A stretch of 64,000 bases of DNA, from assembly GCA_020633205.1 (NCBI GenBank), contig JACKEB010000013.1, positions 744,001 to 808,000 on the forward strand, given 5' to 3'. The notes under the pieces are model-generated. The model was given only the letters and a program-made list of their open reading frames with translations. It did not search any database and was not told the origin of the DNA. Below are positions 48,943 to 58,150 of the stretch, one piece after another (position 1 is the first letter of the stretch; every line of letters starts with the position of its first letter). The position numbers and the translations under genes are program-made. This DNA comes from Polyangiaceae bacterium (lineage in GTDB: Bacteria; Myxococcota_A; Polyangia; Polyangiales; Polyangiaceae).

Positions 48943-49461
48943 ATGGAACACCGAATCGCGGAAATCGCGTCCAAGGGCGCGCAGAAGGTCAAGGCAGTGA
49001 AGTCTGACTTGAAGGGCTTCAAGGGGATCTTCAAGACCCTCACCGAGGAGCATGGTGAGGCGCATTCACTGCTCAAGCACGTTGCGAATACGCATGATCC
49101 CAAAGTTCGTGCCGAGATCTGGCCGAAGCTGCGGAGCACCCTGCACGCTCACGAGGAGGGCGAGATGACGTTGCTCTATCCGCTGCTCCGTCAGCAGCCA
49201 GAGACCCGCGCCTTGGCTGACGATCACGACGCGCTGGTAAACGATCTCGACACGGTGATCGAACGCCTCGACGTGTGTTCCTATGAAGACGCCGAGTGGC
49301 AGACGTTTGCCGCGACACTACTTCAGCTCCTGGAGCACCACATCCGCCAAGAGGAGACGAAGCTTTTCCCCGAGGCACAGGCCGCGCTCGGCTACGAGCG
49401 CGCAGAAGCGCTGGACTCAGCGTATCGGTTTCAGCGCCAGGCGTCGCCCACGCGGCACTGA
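48943..49461 (+). CDS. Hemerythrin HHE-domain protein
   Basis: 172 aa from ATG 48943 with a strong AGGAGG six bases upstream. Four-helix HHE-type protein: EEHGEAHSLLKHVA, KLRSTLHAHEEGEMTLLYPLL, LADDHDALVNDL, LLQLLEHHIRQEETKLFPEA, giving the H-x-x-x-E and E-H-H-x-x-x-E-E di-iron ligands. Binds a di-iron or O2/NO centre. Weak sigma-54-like GGGTAC/TTGCA at 48901-48916 was judged too divergent. Confidence 0.85.
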   Translation: MEHRIAEIASKGAQKVKAVKSDLKGFKGIFKTLTEEHGEAHSLLKHVANTHDPKVRAEIWPKLRSTLHAHEEGEMTLLYPLLRQQPETRALADDHDALVNDLDTVIERLDVCSYEDAEWQTFAATLLQLLEHHIRQEETKLFPEAQAALGYERAEALDSAYRFQRQASPTRH

Positions 49462-49490
49462 CCTGCGACGCAAACGCTCGAACAACGGCC

Positions 49491-50312
49491 TCAATCCGCG
49501 CAGCAGCGGAAGCCCACGGCCTCTACCTGGCGGGTGCGAGGCCACTCGAGGGCGCGCCCCATGTCGCAGCGCAACCCTTGGGCGTGGTGTTGGAAGCTGC
49601 CGCCGCGGATGCGACAAGGCGCTTCCGCATCGTCGCTTTGACAGCCTTGATCCCACTCCGCCACGTGCCCGCTGAGATCAAACACCTTGGAATAGGCCGC
49701 GTCGGGGGAGTGGCACGCGGCAAAGCTACCGACGTCCGAGAGGCCCCACTCGGTGTAGTCATCCGCGTCGGCGTCGCGACACACGGAGGTGTCCAAGGTG
49801 CTGCCGTAGGTGTAGTCGTATTTCCCTCCGGAAGTGCAGGCGGCGAACCACTCGCTGGTCGCCGCATCGTCGTAGCTCTCGAAGGGGTACGGGCCGCCGT
49901 CACCGACCTTGCCGCAGAGCCGCTTGCCGGCCGCTTCGCAGAAGGCGCGCGCGTCACACCAGTCGACGCACACCACCGGTAGCTCCTGATCGGATCCAGG
50001 CTTCCAGCCGCAGCTCGGGGTGAAATCGGTGTTCCCGGAGCAGGACGTTGGCTGACCCGAGGCGCTCGGGTTGGAGTCGAGCCACGCTTTGTATTGCCCG
50101 CGCGTGACTTCCGTCTTGTCGATGCAGAAGCCTTCGGGCAGACGCACCATGTCCGGGCCAAGACCCGAGTCGACGTCGCCCGCGGGGCACGTGCCTTCGC
50201 CGACCCGAGTGGGTTCGGGGGTGAGGGGCGAGATGGGAGTCGTTGGACGCAGCATCCAAGTGACGCCAACGCCGACCAACGCAAGCGTGCCGAGTATGAG
50301 GGGATAGCGCAT
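49491..50312 (-). CDS. FGE-sulfatase (SUMF1)-like protein without the catalytic Cys
   Basis: 273 aa from ATG 50312, which overlaps the stop of the beta-helix gene by one base (TGATG). N-terminal membrane segment, Pro/Thr linker, then the FGE-sulfatase fold (FCIDKTEVTRGQYKAWL, LPVVCVDWCDARAFCEAAGKRLC, FDLSGHVAEWDQG, IRGGSFQHHAQGLRCDMGR, VEAVGFRC). Where formylglycine-generating enzymes have the copper-binding Cys just after G-G-S, this has F-Q-H, so it is unlikely to make formylglycine. Coupled to the beta-helix lipoprotein, so perhaps it binds sugar or acts on it. Confidence 0.8.
   Translation of the reverse strand: MRYPLILGTLALVGVGVTWMLRPTTPISPLTPEPTRVGEGTCPAGDVDSGLGPDMVRLPEGFCIDKTEVTRGQYKAWLDSNPSASGQPTSCSGNTDFTPSCGWKPGSDQELPVVCVDWCDARAFCEAAGKRLCGKVGDGGPYPFESYDDAATSEWFAACTSGGKYDYTYGSTLDTSVCRDADADDYTEWGLSDVGSFAACHSPDAAYSKVFDLSGHVAEWDQGCQSDDAEAPCRIRGGSFQHHAQGLRCDMGRALEWPRTRQVEAVGFRCCAD
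50217..50226 (+). repeat. G-rich dispersed word in SUMF1-like linker
   Basis: Exact GGGGGTGAGG preceded by TTC, antisense, coding the S-P-L-T-P-E linker right after the membrane segment. Confidence 0.7.
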
Positions 50313-51916
50313 CACCAAAACACCGGTGAAGAGTTGCGGTAGGGAGCGTCATCCGCCATTGGGAAATACAACACGCGATCTTCCGCGGGGACTGCGCCCT
50401 CGCTGCGATTGAGGATGTTCTTCGTGGCGACACCCGCGACATTGCGGAGCTTGTAGTTCTCCGACGCCGTGCGGTTGATGCGATTGTCTTCCAGGCGAGT
50501 ACAGGCCAGGTTGTAGCCAAGCATCAGGCCGTTGTGGATCGTGTTGTTGGACACGAAGTAGCGCATGTTGTGGGCCATGTGGATCCCCGCGTCGTAGAGC
50601 GTATTGCCCGCGATATAGTTGCCAATTGGGTTGTCGCGAGTCGGCGTCCGCGCGTTGCCGCTGACGTAGCCCAAGATCCCCCAGAAGCCGTTCACCGTGC
50701 GGATGGACATGCGAATGCGGTTGTTCAAGATGACGTTGTCCGTCTCTTTCCATAGGATAATTGGGCCGTCGACCTGCTCCTCGAGCTCGCAGGGGAGGGA
50801 AGCGTCGAAGGTGCCCGCTGCATCGGTCTGACACTGAGTCAGGGTGTTCTCCTCGAACCAGACGTTGTGTCCCGTCGAGGTGACGAAGTCGCCGCCCGCG
50901 TTGTGGTCGAACACGTTGCGCGCGATGTGAATGTCCTGGTCTTTGCGTCCAGCGCCTTCGATGTCGATCCCGAACTGAGGTGACGTGCCCTGAATGTGGT
51001 GGATGTGGTTGTCCTCGATCACGATGTTGTGACCCCCGACGATGGACACGCCCTGACGCCGATTGTGATGGATCTCGCTGTTGCGGATGGTGACGTTGGT
51101 GGTTGGCTTCTCGGCTTCGCTATCGGTTGCTTTGGCTCCCACAATCAGCACGCCGTCTCCAGTGAGTTCATGGAGTTCGATGTTCTCGATCAGCACGCGA
51201 TCGACGGACGTCCACACGCAGATCCCATGACCCTCATCGTGACCCGTGCCATCCGGGTTCCCGTAGTCATGCTGATCGCGGTCTCCGAGGATCTCTCCTC
51301 CACGGATCGTGACGTTGCTGTTGCCATTGACGCTGATCACGCAGTAGTTCCAGCGGTCGTTGGGCGCCATCTGCAATACAGCGCCGTCGGCGAGCTCGAA
51401 CGTCATGTCTCCTTCGAGCTCGATCCCCGCGGCGTAGGCGTCGTTGGTCGCTTCGCCAACCAGATAATTGCCCTGCGGAAGTACGACCTTGTCGTAACCG
51501 TTGTCCTTGGCCCAGCGGATGGCTTCGTTGATGTGATTCCGGGTATCGATAGGCTCTTGCGCTGCGTTCGAGATCTGCCAGCGGTCGAGCTCGATCACGT
51601 ATTGGTTCGTGTGCTGCGGAGGCAGCGCCGCGCTGGGGCGCTCTCCCGGCGACCAAGCGCACTCGCCGTCGCCTGGAATGGGGTTGACTACACTGCCATC
51701 GCTCGTGGATGCATCGCCGGGAGTGCCGCCGTCGATGCGACCGCCGTTGCCGCCTGCAGCGCTGCCGCCGTTGGAGCTGCCTCCGTTTGAGGTCCCGCCG
51801 TCGGCGCCACCGCCATTGCCCGAGCCGTCGGAGCCACAGGCTCCGGCTACCGCGGCGCTGAGGCCCACGAGCAACGCGAGCCGTGCGCCGTGGCGCGGCC
51901 TTTCCCTCCGAGTCAT
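50312..51916 (-). CDS. Right-handed parallel beta-helix lipoprotein
   Basis: 534 aa. Basic N-terminus, signal peptide, lipobox AGAC (Cys near 27), then a Gly/Ser/Asn-rich linker. The rest is a parallel beta-helix of the pectate-lyase/NosD kind with Asn-rich coils: VTIRNSEIHHNRRQGVSIVG, IVIEDNHIHHIQG, IHIARNVFDHNAGG, NVWFEENTLTQC, IGNYIAGNTLYDAG. Usually such proteins bind or cleave polysaccharides outside the cell. Translationally coupled to the SUMF1-like gene. Confidence 0.85.
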   Translation of the reverse strand: MTRRERPRHGARLALLVGLSAAVAGACGSDGSGNGGGADGGTSNGGSSNGGSAAGGNGGRIDGGTPGDASTSDGSVVNPIPGDGECAWSPGERPSAALPPQHTNQYVIELDRWQISNAAQEPIDTRNHINEAIRWAKDNGYDKVVLPQGNYLVGEATNDAYAAGIELEGDMTFELADGAVLQMAPNDRWNYCVISVNGNSNVTIRGGEILGDRDQHDYGNPDGTGHDEGHGICVWTSVDRVLIENIELHELTGDGVLIVGAKATDSEAEKPTTNVTIRNSEIHHNRRQGVSIVGGHNIVIEDNHIHHIQGTSPQFGIDIEGAGRKDQDIHIARNVFDHNAGGDFVTSTGHNVWFEENTLTQCQTDAAGTFDASLPCELEEQVDGPIILWKETDNVILNNRIRMSIRTVNGFWGILGYVSGNARTPTRDNPIGNYIAGNTLYDAGIHMAHNMRYFVSNNTIHNGLMLGYNLACTRLEDNRINRTASENYKLRNVAGVATKNILNRSEGAVPAEDRVLYFPMADDAPYRNSSPVFW

Positions 51917-51982
51917 TCCCTCATGATAACGGACGGGAGTCGCGCGCTGGCGACCTGAATCGGTCGCTGATCGGCCTTGATA

Positions 51983-52663
51983 TTAGCGAGCTGCGGCCTT
52001 GGGGCGCACCAAGCGAACCGCGGCGCGTTCCACGAACTCAGCGATCGCTGAGTCGTCGTCCCTGCCCGTCAGTGCCGCGCGCTCCGACGGGCTGAGCAAC
52101 GCCATGCGGATGATGCTCGTCGCCAAGAGCTGGATCGTCAGCCGCAGCTCGTCGCGATCGATTTCCACGTGGGGACTCAAGACGTCTGCCGCTTGCTGGA
52201 TCACCGTGCCCATGAACTCGTGCTGACGCTCCGGAGCGAGCTCGCCACGCATGGCGTTGGTCACCAACCGCAGCTCGATCAGCGCCCGGTGCCGCGTGAT
52301 GAAGCGGTACATGTCGGCGACGGCGCTGCGAATGGCTGGCTCACCCGCGGGAACGGGACCGTTGGCCAAACCCGAGAGCAGGCGCTGCGCGGTCGTTGCG
52401 AGGTCCTGGTAGTAGCCGTCGAGGCACGCCTCGAGCAGGCGCTCCTTCGTTTCGAAGTAGTAGTTCAGCGTCCCGACGCTGACGCCTGCGCGCTCAGCAA
52501 CCTGGCGCATCGACATCGAGCTGCGCGGTACGGTCTCTTCCAGCACCTCGAGCGCCGCTCGGACGATGCGATCAAAAGTAGCGGCGGAGTCAGCATCAAC
52601 CGGTCGCGGCACGCCGGGAGAATACACGCGGGAGATGGAGCGCGCTTGGGAAGCGGCAGCCAA
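51983..52663 (-). CDS. TetR-family transcriptional regulator
   Basis: 226 aa from 52663. Helix-turn-helix at about 28-75 (ATFDRIVRAALEVLEETV, MSMRQVAERAGVSVGTLNYYFETKERLLEACLDG). The C-terminal helical domain (YRFITRHRALIELRLVTNAM, QQAADVLSPHVEIDRDELRLTIQLLATSII) is of the generic ligand-binding type. No divergent target; sits between the beta-helix gene and a hypothetical protein gene on the same strand. Confidence 0.9.
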   Translation of the reverse strand: MAAASQARSISRVYSPGVPRPVDADSAATFDRIVRAALEVLEETVPRSSMSMRQVAERAGVSVGTLNYYFETKERLLEACLDGYYQDLATTAQRLLSGLANGPVPAGEPAIRSAVADMYRFITRHRALIELRLVTNAMRGELAPERQHEFMGTVIQQAADVLSPHVEIDRDELRLTIQLLATSIIRMALLSPSERAALTGRDDDSAIAEFVERAAVRLVRPKAAAR

Positions 52664-52713
52664 AAGGCGCCGAACCCAGACGCCAAACCCAGCGTCCTGT
52701 TGAACCGCGGGCT

Positions 52714-53640
52714 CTAGTGAATGACGCGTCCGTCGAGTTCATCCAAGGGCTCCACTCGGAGGTCGAGGGAGTTTCCGGCGCTCGGCAGGTGCCACGTCGA
52801 CCCACTGACCAGCGCGTTGGACAGTTGCGCCCAAGTCGCGTCTCGGACCACCAAGGCGAAGCCATCCTCTTGCAACCTCACGGTGTCCTCCGTCGCGCCG
52901 CGCGCTACGAGGAGCATGCACCCCGTCAGCCGCTGGCCGGAGCCGTTGGGCGGAGTGATGGCCGCGGGAGCAGTCTGTCCAGGGTACCAGACGAGGCGTC
53001 CGTCCGCTTCCGGGTCCGGTTCGGTGACCAACGCGAACGCGGCATCTGGCGGTAGATCGACAAAAGCGCGCGCAAGCTGCTGCCGCGCGGAGGCGTTGCA
53101 ACGCAAGCGCACGGACCCTTGAGACATCGACAGGCACGCACCGTTCAAACTGAGCTTGGCGACCATCGCCAACAAGGACTCTTCGTCGCCCTCAACTGCC
53201 ACGCCAGGTCGATCTCGATCTGTCGTGGGCGGGAATGGGAAGTGACTCGAGGCCTGACCGAGCCTCGAGAGCAGGCGTAGCGCACACGTCGACTTCGCGA
53301 CCTGGACTTCCGCGCTGTGCAGGAAAACTCCCAGAAGCGCGTCGTTGGGGAACTCTGGGGCCAGGCCTTGAGCGCTGGCATACACGAGGCCTTGGATGCT
53401 GGAGTTCAAGAAGCCTGGGCGCCCGAACTCCGAAAAGCCTCCGGCCTCCACGAGTTTTCCCTGCGCGGCGAGTGACTCGACCGCGTCGAGCAGTTGATGC
53501 AGCTCCGCCGTGACCGCCTCAACTGCCTCGCTGGGACGGAGCTTGACCGCGAAGGCGATTTCACGCTGGCCGTACTCGGCGAGTCCTTGACTGATAACCA
53601 CGACTCGCTCGGAGTCGTGAGAACTCTGAATTGACACCAT
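52714..53640 (-). CDS. Hypothetical protein
   Basis: 308 aa, cytosolic. SERVVVISQGLAEYGQREIAFAVKLRPSEAVEAVTAELHQLLDAVESLAAQGKLVEAGGFSEFG resembles the first half of two-domain proteins that occur near SMI1-type genes; the later half repeats a pattern of strand-turn elements (RLVWYPGQTAPAAITPPNGSGQRLTGCMLLVARG). I do not recognise a named family. Leftward, 50 bases from tetR. Confidence 0.6.
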   Translation of the reverse strand: MVSIQSSHDSERVVVISQGLAEYGQREIAFAVKLRPSEAVEAVTAELHQLLDAVESLAAQGKLVEAGGFSEFGRPGFLNSSIQGLVYASAQGLAPEFPNDALLGVFLHSAEVQVAKSTCALRLLSRLGQASSHFPFPPTTDRDRPGVAVEGDEESLLAMVAKLSLNGACLSMSQGSVRLRCNASARQQLARAFVDLPPDAAFALVTEPDPEADGRLVWYPGQTAPAAITPPNGSGQRLTGCMLLVARGATEDTVRLQEDGFALVVRDATWAQLSNALVSGSTWHLPSAGNSLDLRVEPLDELDGRVIH

Positions 53641-53697
53641 TTGTATCCTAACGACCGAGAATGTGTGATGACTGGCTGGCGCTAGCCGTGAGCGCCA

Positions 53698-54360
53698 TCA
53701 GCTGAGCTGAGTCCGGCGCTGCCAGTTGATGTGGAGTCCAATTTTCTTGCTCAGGTCGCCCGTCCAATCCACGCGGAAACCGGCGGACTCGAGGGCGTCG
53801 CACACCTCTTCGCCGATCGCGAGCGCCTGCTTCGCGTACTCGGTCTCGCTAACATCGTCCTTGTCAGGGAACCAGCCGTAGGACAGGTAGACCAAGAGCT
53901 GGCTATTCTCCAAGAGTTCGTCGGGCAAGCTCTGGTCGTGGAAGAACGCGTAGCCTCGACACTCTTTGGCGAAGCCCGGGTCGTCCTCGTCGATCTCGCG
54001 GAGGCGATCGGGTAGCTCCGATTGAGAGCACGTGTTGCAACATGGCGATGCTTGCCAGAATACAATGCCGTCCTCTTGTAACTCGTCCTGCACCTCGTCC
54101 AGTCGGTCGCAGTCGGTTTCCTCGGGCCAATCCGATTGCTCCGCCTCGTGCCGCTGACGCACAAGGGGCAGCTGCTTGATGGCGTGGGCCTCGAATAGTG
54201 GCACTTCCTCCTCAGGGATTTCGTCGGCGAGTCGGTCCACCGCGATGAAGACAATTTCCTCATCGTCCCGCTTGCCGAGTCGCACTTCGCCGAGCATGTA
54301 ACCACATACCGACTCCAAGAGTTCGTTGCGAAGTTCGTCGTTCCACTCGTCCTCAGCCAC
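53698..54360 (-). CDS. DUF6891-like protein
   Basis: 220 aa from GTG 54360; an upstream GTG at 54375 is possible, but the G-rich word (54370-54379) then supplies GAGGGAG as a ribosome binding site for 54360. Features: CCNTCSQSELPDRL (Cys cluster), YAFFHDQSL, LLVYLSYGWF, then ALAIGEEVCDALESAGFRVDWTG and WQRR at the end, which fit DUF6891. Acidic, cytosolic, function unknown. Confidence 0.65.
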   Translation of the reverse strand: MAEDEWNDELRNELLESVCGYMLGEVRLGKRDDEEIVFIAVDRLADEIPEEEVPLFEAHAIKQLPLVRQRHEAEQSDWPEETDCDRLDEVQDELQEDGIVFWQASPCCNTCSQSELPDRLREIDEDDPGFAKECRGYAFFHDQSLPDELLENSQLLVYLSYGWFPDKDDVSETEYAKQALAIGEEVCDALESAGFRVDWTGDLSKKIGLHINWQRRTQLS

Positions 54361-54369
54361 GCTTCGCTC

Positions 54370-54379
54370 CCTCACCCCC
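54370..54379 (-). repeat. G-rich dispersed word at the DUF6891 start
   Basis: Exact GGGGGTGAGG on the minus strand preceded by TTC and followed by GAG; overlaps the upstream GTG and provides the ribosome binding site for the GTG at 54360. Confidence 0.7.
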
Positions 54380-54434
54380 GAAAAAGACTGCTGGGGCCGG
54401 CAGGGGAGTTTACAAGGTTGGGCGGAGTTCGAGC

Positions 54435-55103
54435 ATGCCTAGTGACCCCGAGCTGACATTTCTGCACACAGCGGAAGTGCACGTTGCGACGTTCAACGCA
54501 GTCCTGCGTGAGCTGGGAGCGAGGGAGCCGGCGCGCCACGCCGTGCACCCGGAGCTTTTGCAGCAAGCGCGGAGTTTGGGGGTGAGGCACGCTGATGTCG
54601 CGCAGTCTGTAACCGCGAGGATCCATTCGCTCGCTAGCGACGGCGCGCGCTTCATCGTGTGCACCTGTTCGAGCATCGGGGGCATAGCGGAAGCGGCTGC
54701 TTCTGCGGAGTGCGCCGTGCTGCGCATCGATCGGCCGATGGCGGAGCAGGCGGTCGCGAGTGGCCGCCGGGTCCTCGTTGCGGCTGCTCTGGAGAGCACC
54801 TTCGAACCGACGCTCGAGCTACTCGTTCAAGTTGCCCAGGAGCGTGGCGCGGAGCCCGAGTTCGCGCAGCTGCTGTGCACAGGTGCCTGGCAGCTGTTTG
54901 AAGCTGGCGATCTCTCGGGGTACGCACGCACTATCGCACGGCAGATCACCGAGCACGCTTATGCCGGGGACGTCGTCGTGCTGGCCCAGGCCTCGATGGC
55001 CCAAGCGGCGGAGTGTTTCGAGCGCGCTGACGTTGAGCTGCTCAGTAGTCCGCGGTTGGGTGTTGAGGCGGCGTTGAAAGCGGTTCGCGAGCGCCTAGGT
55101 TAG
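54435..55103 (+). CDS. Asp/Glu racemase-superfamily protein
   Basis: 222 aa from ATG 54435 (GGAG upstream). Alpha/beta fold like aspartate/glutamate racemases and arylmalonate decarboxylases: FLHTAEVHVATFNAVL, FIVCTCSSIGGIAEAA with Cys 76/78 as the possible catalytic Cys, DVVVLAQASMAQAAECFE in the second half where the second Cys of racemases would be replaced by Ala-Ser. The missing second Cys argues against a true racemase. Its stop overlaps the stop of the converging DUF6493 gene. Confidence 0.65.
   Translation: MPSDPELTFLHTAEVHVATFNAVLRELGAREPARHAVHPELLQQARSLGVRHADVAQSVTARIHSLASDGARFIVCTCSSIGGIAEAAASAECAVLRIDRPMAEQAVASGRRVLVAAALESTFEPTLELLVQVAQERGAEPEFAQLLCTGAWQLFEAGDLSGYARTIARQITEHAYAGDVVVLAQASMAQAAECFERADVELLSSPRLGVEAALKAVRERLG
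54578..54587 (+). repeat. G-rich word inside racemase-like gene
   Basis: Exact GGGGGTGAGG preceded by TTT, sense strand, coding S-L-G-V-R-H. Confidence 0.6.
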
Positions 55104-58100
55104 CTGTTTCGCGCCCCCCAGCGACGCACTCGCTCGATGCGGCTACGGAGCAACACAGCGGCGACATCTGCGGGTAGCCCCGGCTCGCCAGCTTGAGTGA
55201 GGATGCGCTTCGCCGCTTTCGCAGCTTTGCCGCTGCCCTTGATCGATTCGAGCACGCTTCGGAGCGCCGTCGGGCAGGGACGACGGAGGCCGGTGTTGAG
55301 CTCCGCGAGCAGCTCGACCACATGGTGTGCGTCCTTGGGGAGCGGTGCGCCAAGGCCCATGAGCACTGCCTCGAGGAAACGTGAGCAGGCATAGTGTTGT
55401 GCCGGGCCAGCGACGTAAACGCGATTGAGGCTCTCAGTCAACCTTCCGAGGCGGATAGTGGTCCCGGCTCGATGCATGCGCACGAGCGTTTCCGCGGCTT
55501 CGGTGCCGTCGGAGCGCCCGTCCTCCATCAGCGTGGAGAGCACATCGGCGCCTGTCGTTCGGGCATCCGCGTCCTGGGCGACTAGCGCGAGCACCAGGCA
55601 GACGCGCGCCGGTTCGTTAAATGCCACGTCGGGATCGAAGAGCGGCTCGAGATAGGGTGCGGTGGGCGTCAGCGTCGACGCGGGGCGGAATAGGCGGTCA
55701 GTGATGGCGTGCGCCCCGCGCCAGAAAGCGGCATCTGGCAGTGAAGGCCAGGCCATCGCGTGAAGCCTGGCATCGAGAGGAAGTGCCTCGATGAGGTCGT
55801 GCGCTCTGAGCGCGTCTTTTAGTGTCATCGTAGCCGGGAAGTACTCACTGCCAGGTTGCACCGTCGGCTCCGGTTTCATTTCGAGCTTGAAGCGGTGTTC
55901 GTCCTTGGATGCCCAGCGCACCTCCAGCTTCTTCACGCGCCATTCGTAGCTCACGCTCTCGGCGGCGTACGGCCCGATCGCGGCGGGAGTCTGGCGCAGC
56001 TCGGGCGCTTCGGCCGCGACGTAGCGAGCACGTGCCGCGGCCGCCCAGAAGTGAGGGTGTGGCCCTACCGCGTGGAGCTCACCGCCCAGTGCATAGCGCA
56101 GCGCTTGGCCCATCTCACCCGGGAGATCCTGGGCGGCCTGGAGTGCTGCAGCTCGACCGTCAGGGGCGAGACGTAGCAAAGCCTGCACGAAGTCCGCCTG
56201 CTGGAACTTCACGCCCGCTTGATGCGTCGCGCGCAGCCGTTCGACCAGCACGCTCGCTGCGATCCAGCCTTGGGAATGCGTTGGAAGGCTCAATGTCACC
56301 GCGGGGATACAGTCCTTCGCGCGTTGGGCGATCTCCGTGGTGCGCACAGCAAAGAACGTGCGAAACCAGTCCTCGACGGATGCTCGAGCCCGGGGCTTGG
56401 GTTGGCGGTTGAGCCACGCGATGATCAGGTTGGCCAGCTCCACTACCAGCGCGCTAAAGCTCTCGAGCGTCGACGCAGCTTGGAGTAAAGCAGAGGTGCG
56501 TACGCCGATATCCGGCGGACGCTCATGAGCGAAGCGACTGATCCCGTCCAGGCAACGCTCGATGAGCATCGCGTCTTCACGCTCCTCCAGCGCGGCAAGC
56601 AGGCAGTCGACCAGCTCATCGAAGCTTGCGATCGGCTGAACGATTGAGTCGTCGCTCAGCCGTGGGGCGCGCGAGGATGGTTGAAAGGCAGCAGGTGGGG
56701 AGCCCGCTTCACACGCCGCGATCAGACGGGGAAGCTGCACGAACTCCGAGAGGTCTCTTGGCAGCGAGCGCGCCTCCGTCAGCAGCGGACTCAGCTCTGA
56801 GTTGTCTTTGGGTGTCGTTGCGCCTTCGACCTCGCCCAGCAGCGCTGCCAGTCGCGCCCGATTCGTGGCGGCGACTAGGTCGGCATACTGACGTAGGGTT
56901 TCCAGTGGCTCCGGCGCTGAACCGCGAAACGCCTCGACGAGGTCCAGCGCCTTCTCTTGGACGTCGGCGCTGGCGTGTTGGAGCCCGTGGGCAGCGGCAA
57001 TAGCGATGCTGGGACGCAGGTTGAGCTGCTTCTTTCCCAAGGCGTGCAGCAGGCGAATCGCGCTCAGCGCGTTGCCTTTGGCCTCGGCTTCGAACACCGA
57101 TGGGAGGCCGCGGACGTAGCTCTCGTCGCCATGTCCTGACTTAATCCGCGCGGATAAGATGCTGAGCGCGTGTTTTACGACCGAGCTCACTGGGTGCGCC
57201 AACAAGTCAATGAAATCGGCTTCGTGTGCTTGGGTTTCTTCGGGGGTGAGGGAGCACTGTTCGAGTAGCTTCACGTAGAATGCAGTGCCGCGAAGCTGGA
57301 TCCGGGCGCGGAGCGTGCCGAGCGCAGCGCTCAAGAGCCGCTCGCGGTCCAGGTGGCGCTCCTGCATCAAGCGCGTGAGTGCACCCATCCAGGTGTCCAG
57401 GTCTGCCCTTCCGTCTCCTTGCCAGTCGTAAGGGTCGAACAGCACACCGCCCGCTGGATCGAGTTCGAACGCCTTCAAGGCGTCGTCCACCAGTGTCGGG
57501 TCGTCTCGCAACAGACCGTAGAGCGTGCCCGCTTCTCCAAGTCTTCCCGCGTCGGATTGAATCAGCGCCGCGTAGTAGCTCTCCGTCGTGGGCTTCGGGC
57601 AGAGCCCAGCTTCGACCAACCGGTGCACCACGCCGAACTGGGGCTCGTCCCCTTCCAGCGTGTGGCTTACCCATTTCTGCAGCCACTCCGGCTTGCGCGT
57701 TGATAGCACCTGGTACAGCGCCTCAGTCAGCTCTTGGCTGATATCCCAGAGGTCTGCGCGCTTCACCGAGCCAAAGCCGCACAGGGCGTGTGCGGCGAGC
57801 GCGACGTGTTTACGGCTGAAGCCGTCCCGAAGCGCCTTGTCCACCACCTTGCTGAACGTGCGTCGCTGGGGTTCGTCGAGGGTCGTCAGTGCCGCGCCAA
57901 GGTGGCGCGGGTCTGCGTACGAAATCCAGTGGATGAAGCGTTCAGGTGATAGCTCGGGCAACAACTGAGGCAGCAGATGGCCGTTCGCCTTGAGAGTTTT
58001 TGACCAACCCTTCCCACGACGAGCTCGCTCCGCGAGCATCCGATCCGGACGGTCGTAGGTGTATTCCTCCTGCTTGTCGAATGCGTCCCAGGCGCGGTCC

Positions 58101-58150
58101 TCTTTGGCTACGTAGGCGCGGAGCCAGTCGATTCCTTGCTTCTCACTCAT
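55100..58150 (-). CDS. DUF6493-type helical repeat protein
   Basis: 1016 aa from ATG 58150, overlapping the SWIM stop (ATGA). No signal peptide. Long array of helical pairs (HVALAAHALCGFG, LLAHPVSSVVKHALSILSARI, IAIAAAHGLQHASADVQEKALDLVEAF) as in ARM/HEAT proteins, with DUF6493 character, and a C-terminal domain rich in Leu helices. In many bacteria DUF6493 genes follow SWIM-finger genes, as here. Probably a large scaffold; role unknown. Confidence 0.7.
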   Translation of the reverse strand: MSEKQGIDWLRAYVAKEDRAWDAFDKQEEYTYDRPDRMLAERARRGKGWSKTLKANGHLLPQLLPELSPERFIHWISYADPRHLGAALTTLDEPQRRTFSKVVDKALRDGFSRKHVALAAHALCGFGSVKRADLWDISQELTEALYQVLSTRKPEWLQKWVSHTLEGDEPQFGVVHRLVEAGLCPKPTTESYYAALIQSDAGRLGEAGTLYGLLRDDPTLVDDALKAFELDPAGGVLFDPYDWQGDGRADLDTWMGALTRLMQERHLDRERLLSAALGTLRARIQLRGTAFYVKLLEQCSLTPEETQAHEADFIDLLAHPVSSVVKHALSILSARIKSGHGDESYVRGLPSVFEAEAKGNALSAIRLLHALGKKQLNLRPSIAIAAAHGLQHASADVQEKALDLVEAFRGSAPEPLETLRQYADLVAATNRARLAALLGEVEGATTPKDNSELSPLLTEARSLPRDLSEFVQLPRLIAACEAGSPPAAFQPSSRAPRLSDDSIVQPIASFDELVDCLLAALEEREDAMLIERCLDGISRFAHERPPDIGVRTSALLQAASTLESFSALVVELANLIIAWLNRQPKPRARASVEDWFRTFFAVRTTEIAQRAKDCIPAVTLSLPTHSQGWIAASVLVERLRATHQAGVKFQQADFVQALLRLAPDGRAAALQAAQDLPGEMGQALRYALGGELHAVGPHPHFWAAAARARYVAAEAPELRQTPAAIGPYAAESVSYEWRVKKLEVRWASKDEHRFKLEMKPEPTVQPGSEYFPATMTLKDALRAHDLIEALPLDARLHAMAWPSLPDAAFWRGAHAITDRLFRPASTLTPTAPYLEPLFDPDVAFNEPARVCLVLALVAQDADARTTGADVLSTLMEDGRSDGTEAAETLVRMHRAGTTIRLGRLTESLNRVYVAGPAQHYACSRFLEAVLMGLGAPLPKDAHHVVELLAELNTGLRRPCPTALRSVLESIKGSGKAAKAAKRILTQAGEPGLPADVAAVLLRSRIERVRRWGARNS
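57242..57251 (+). repeat. G-rich word inside DUF6493 gene
   Basis: Exact GGGGGTGAGG preceded by TTC, antisense, coding C-S-L-T-P-E-E. Confidence 0.6.
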
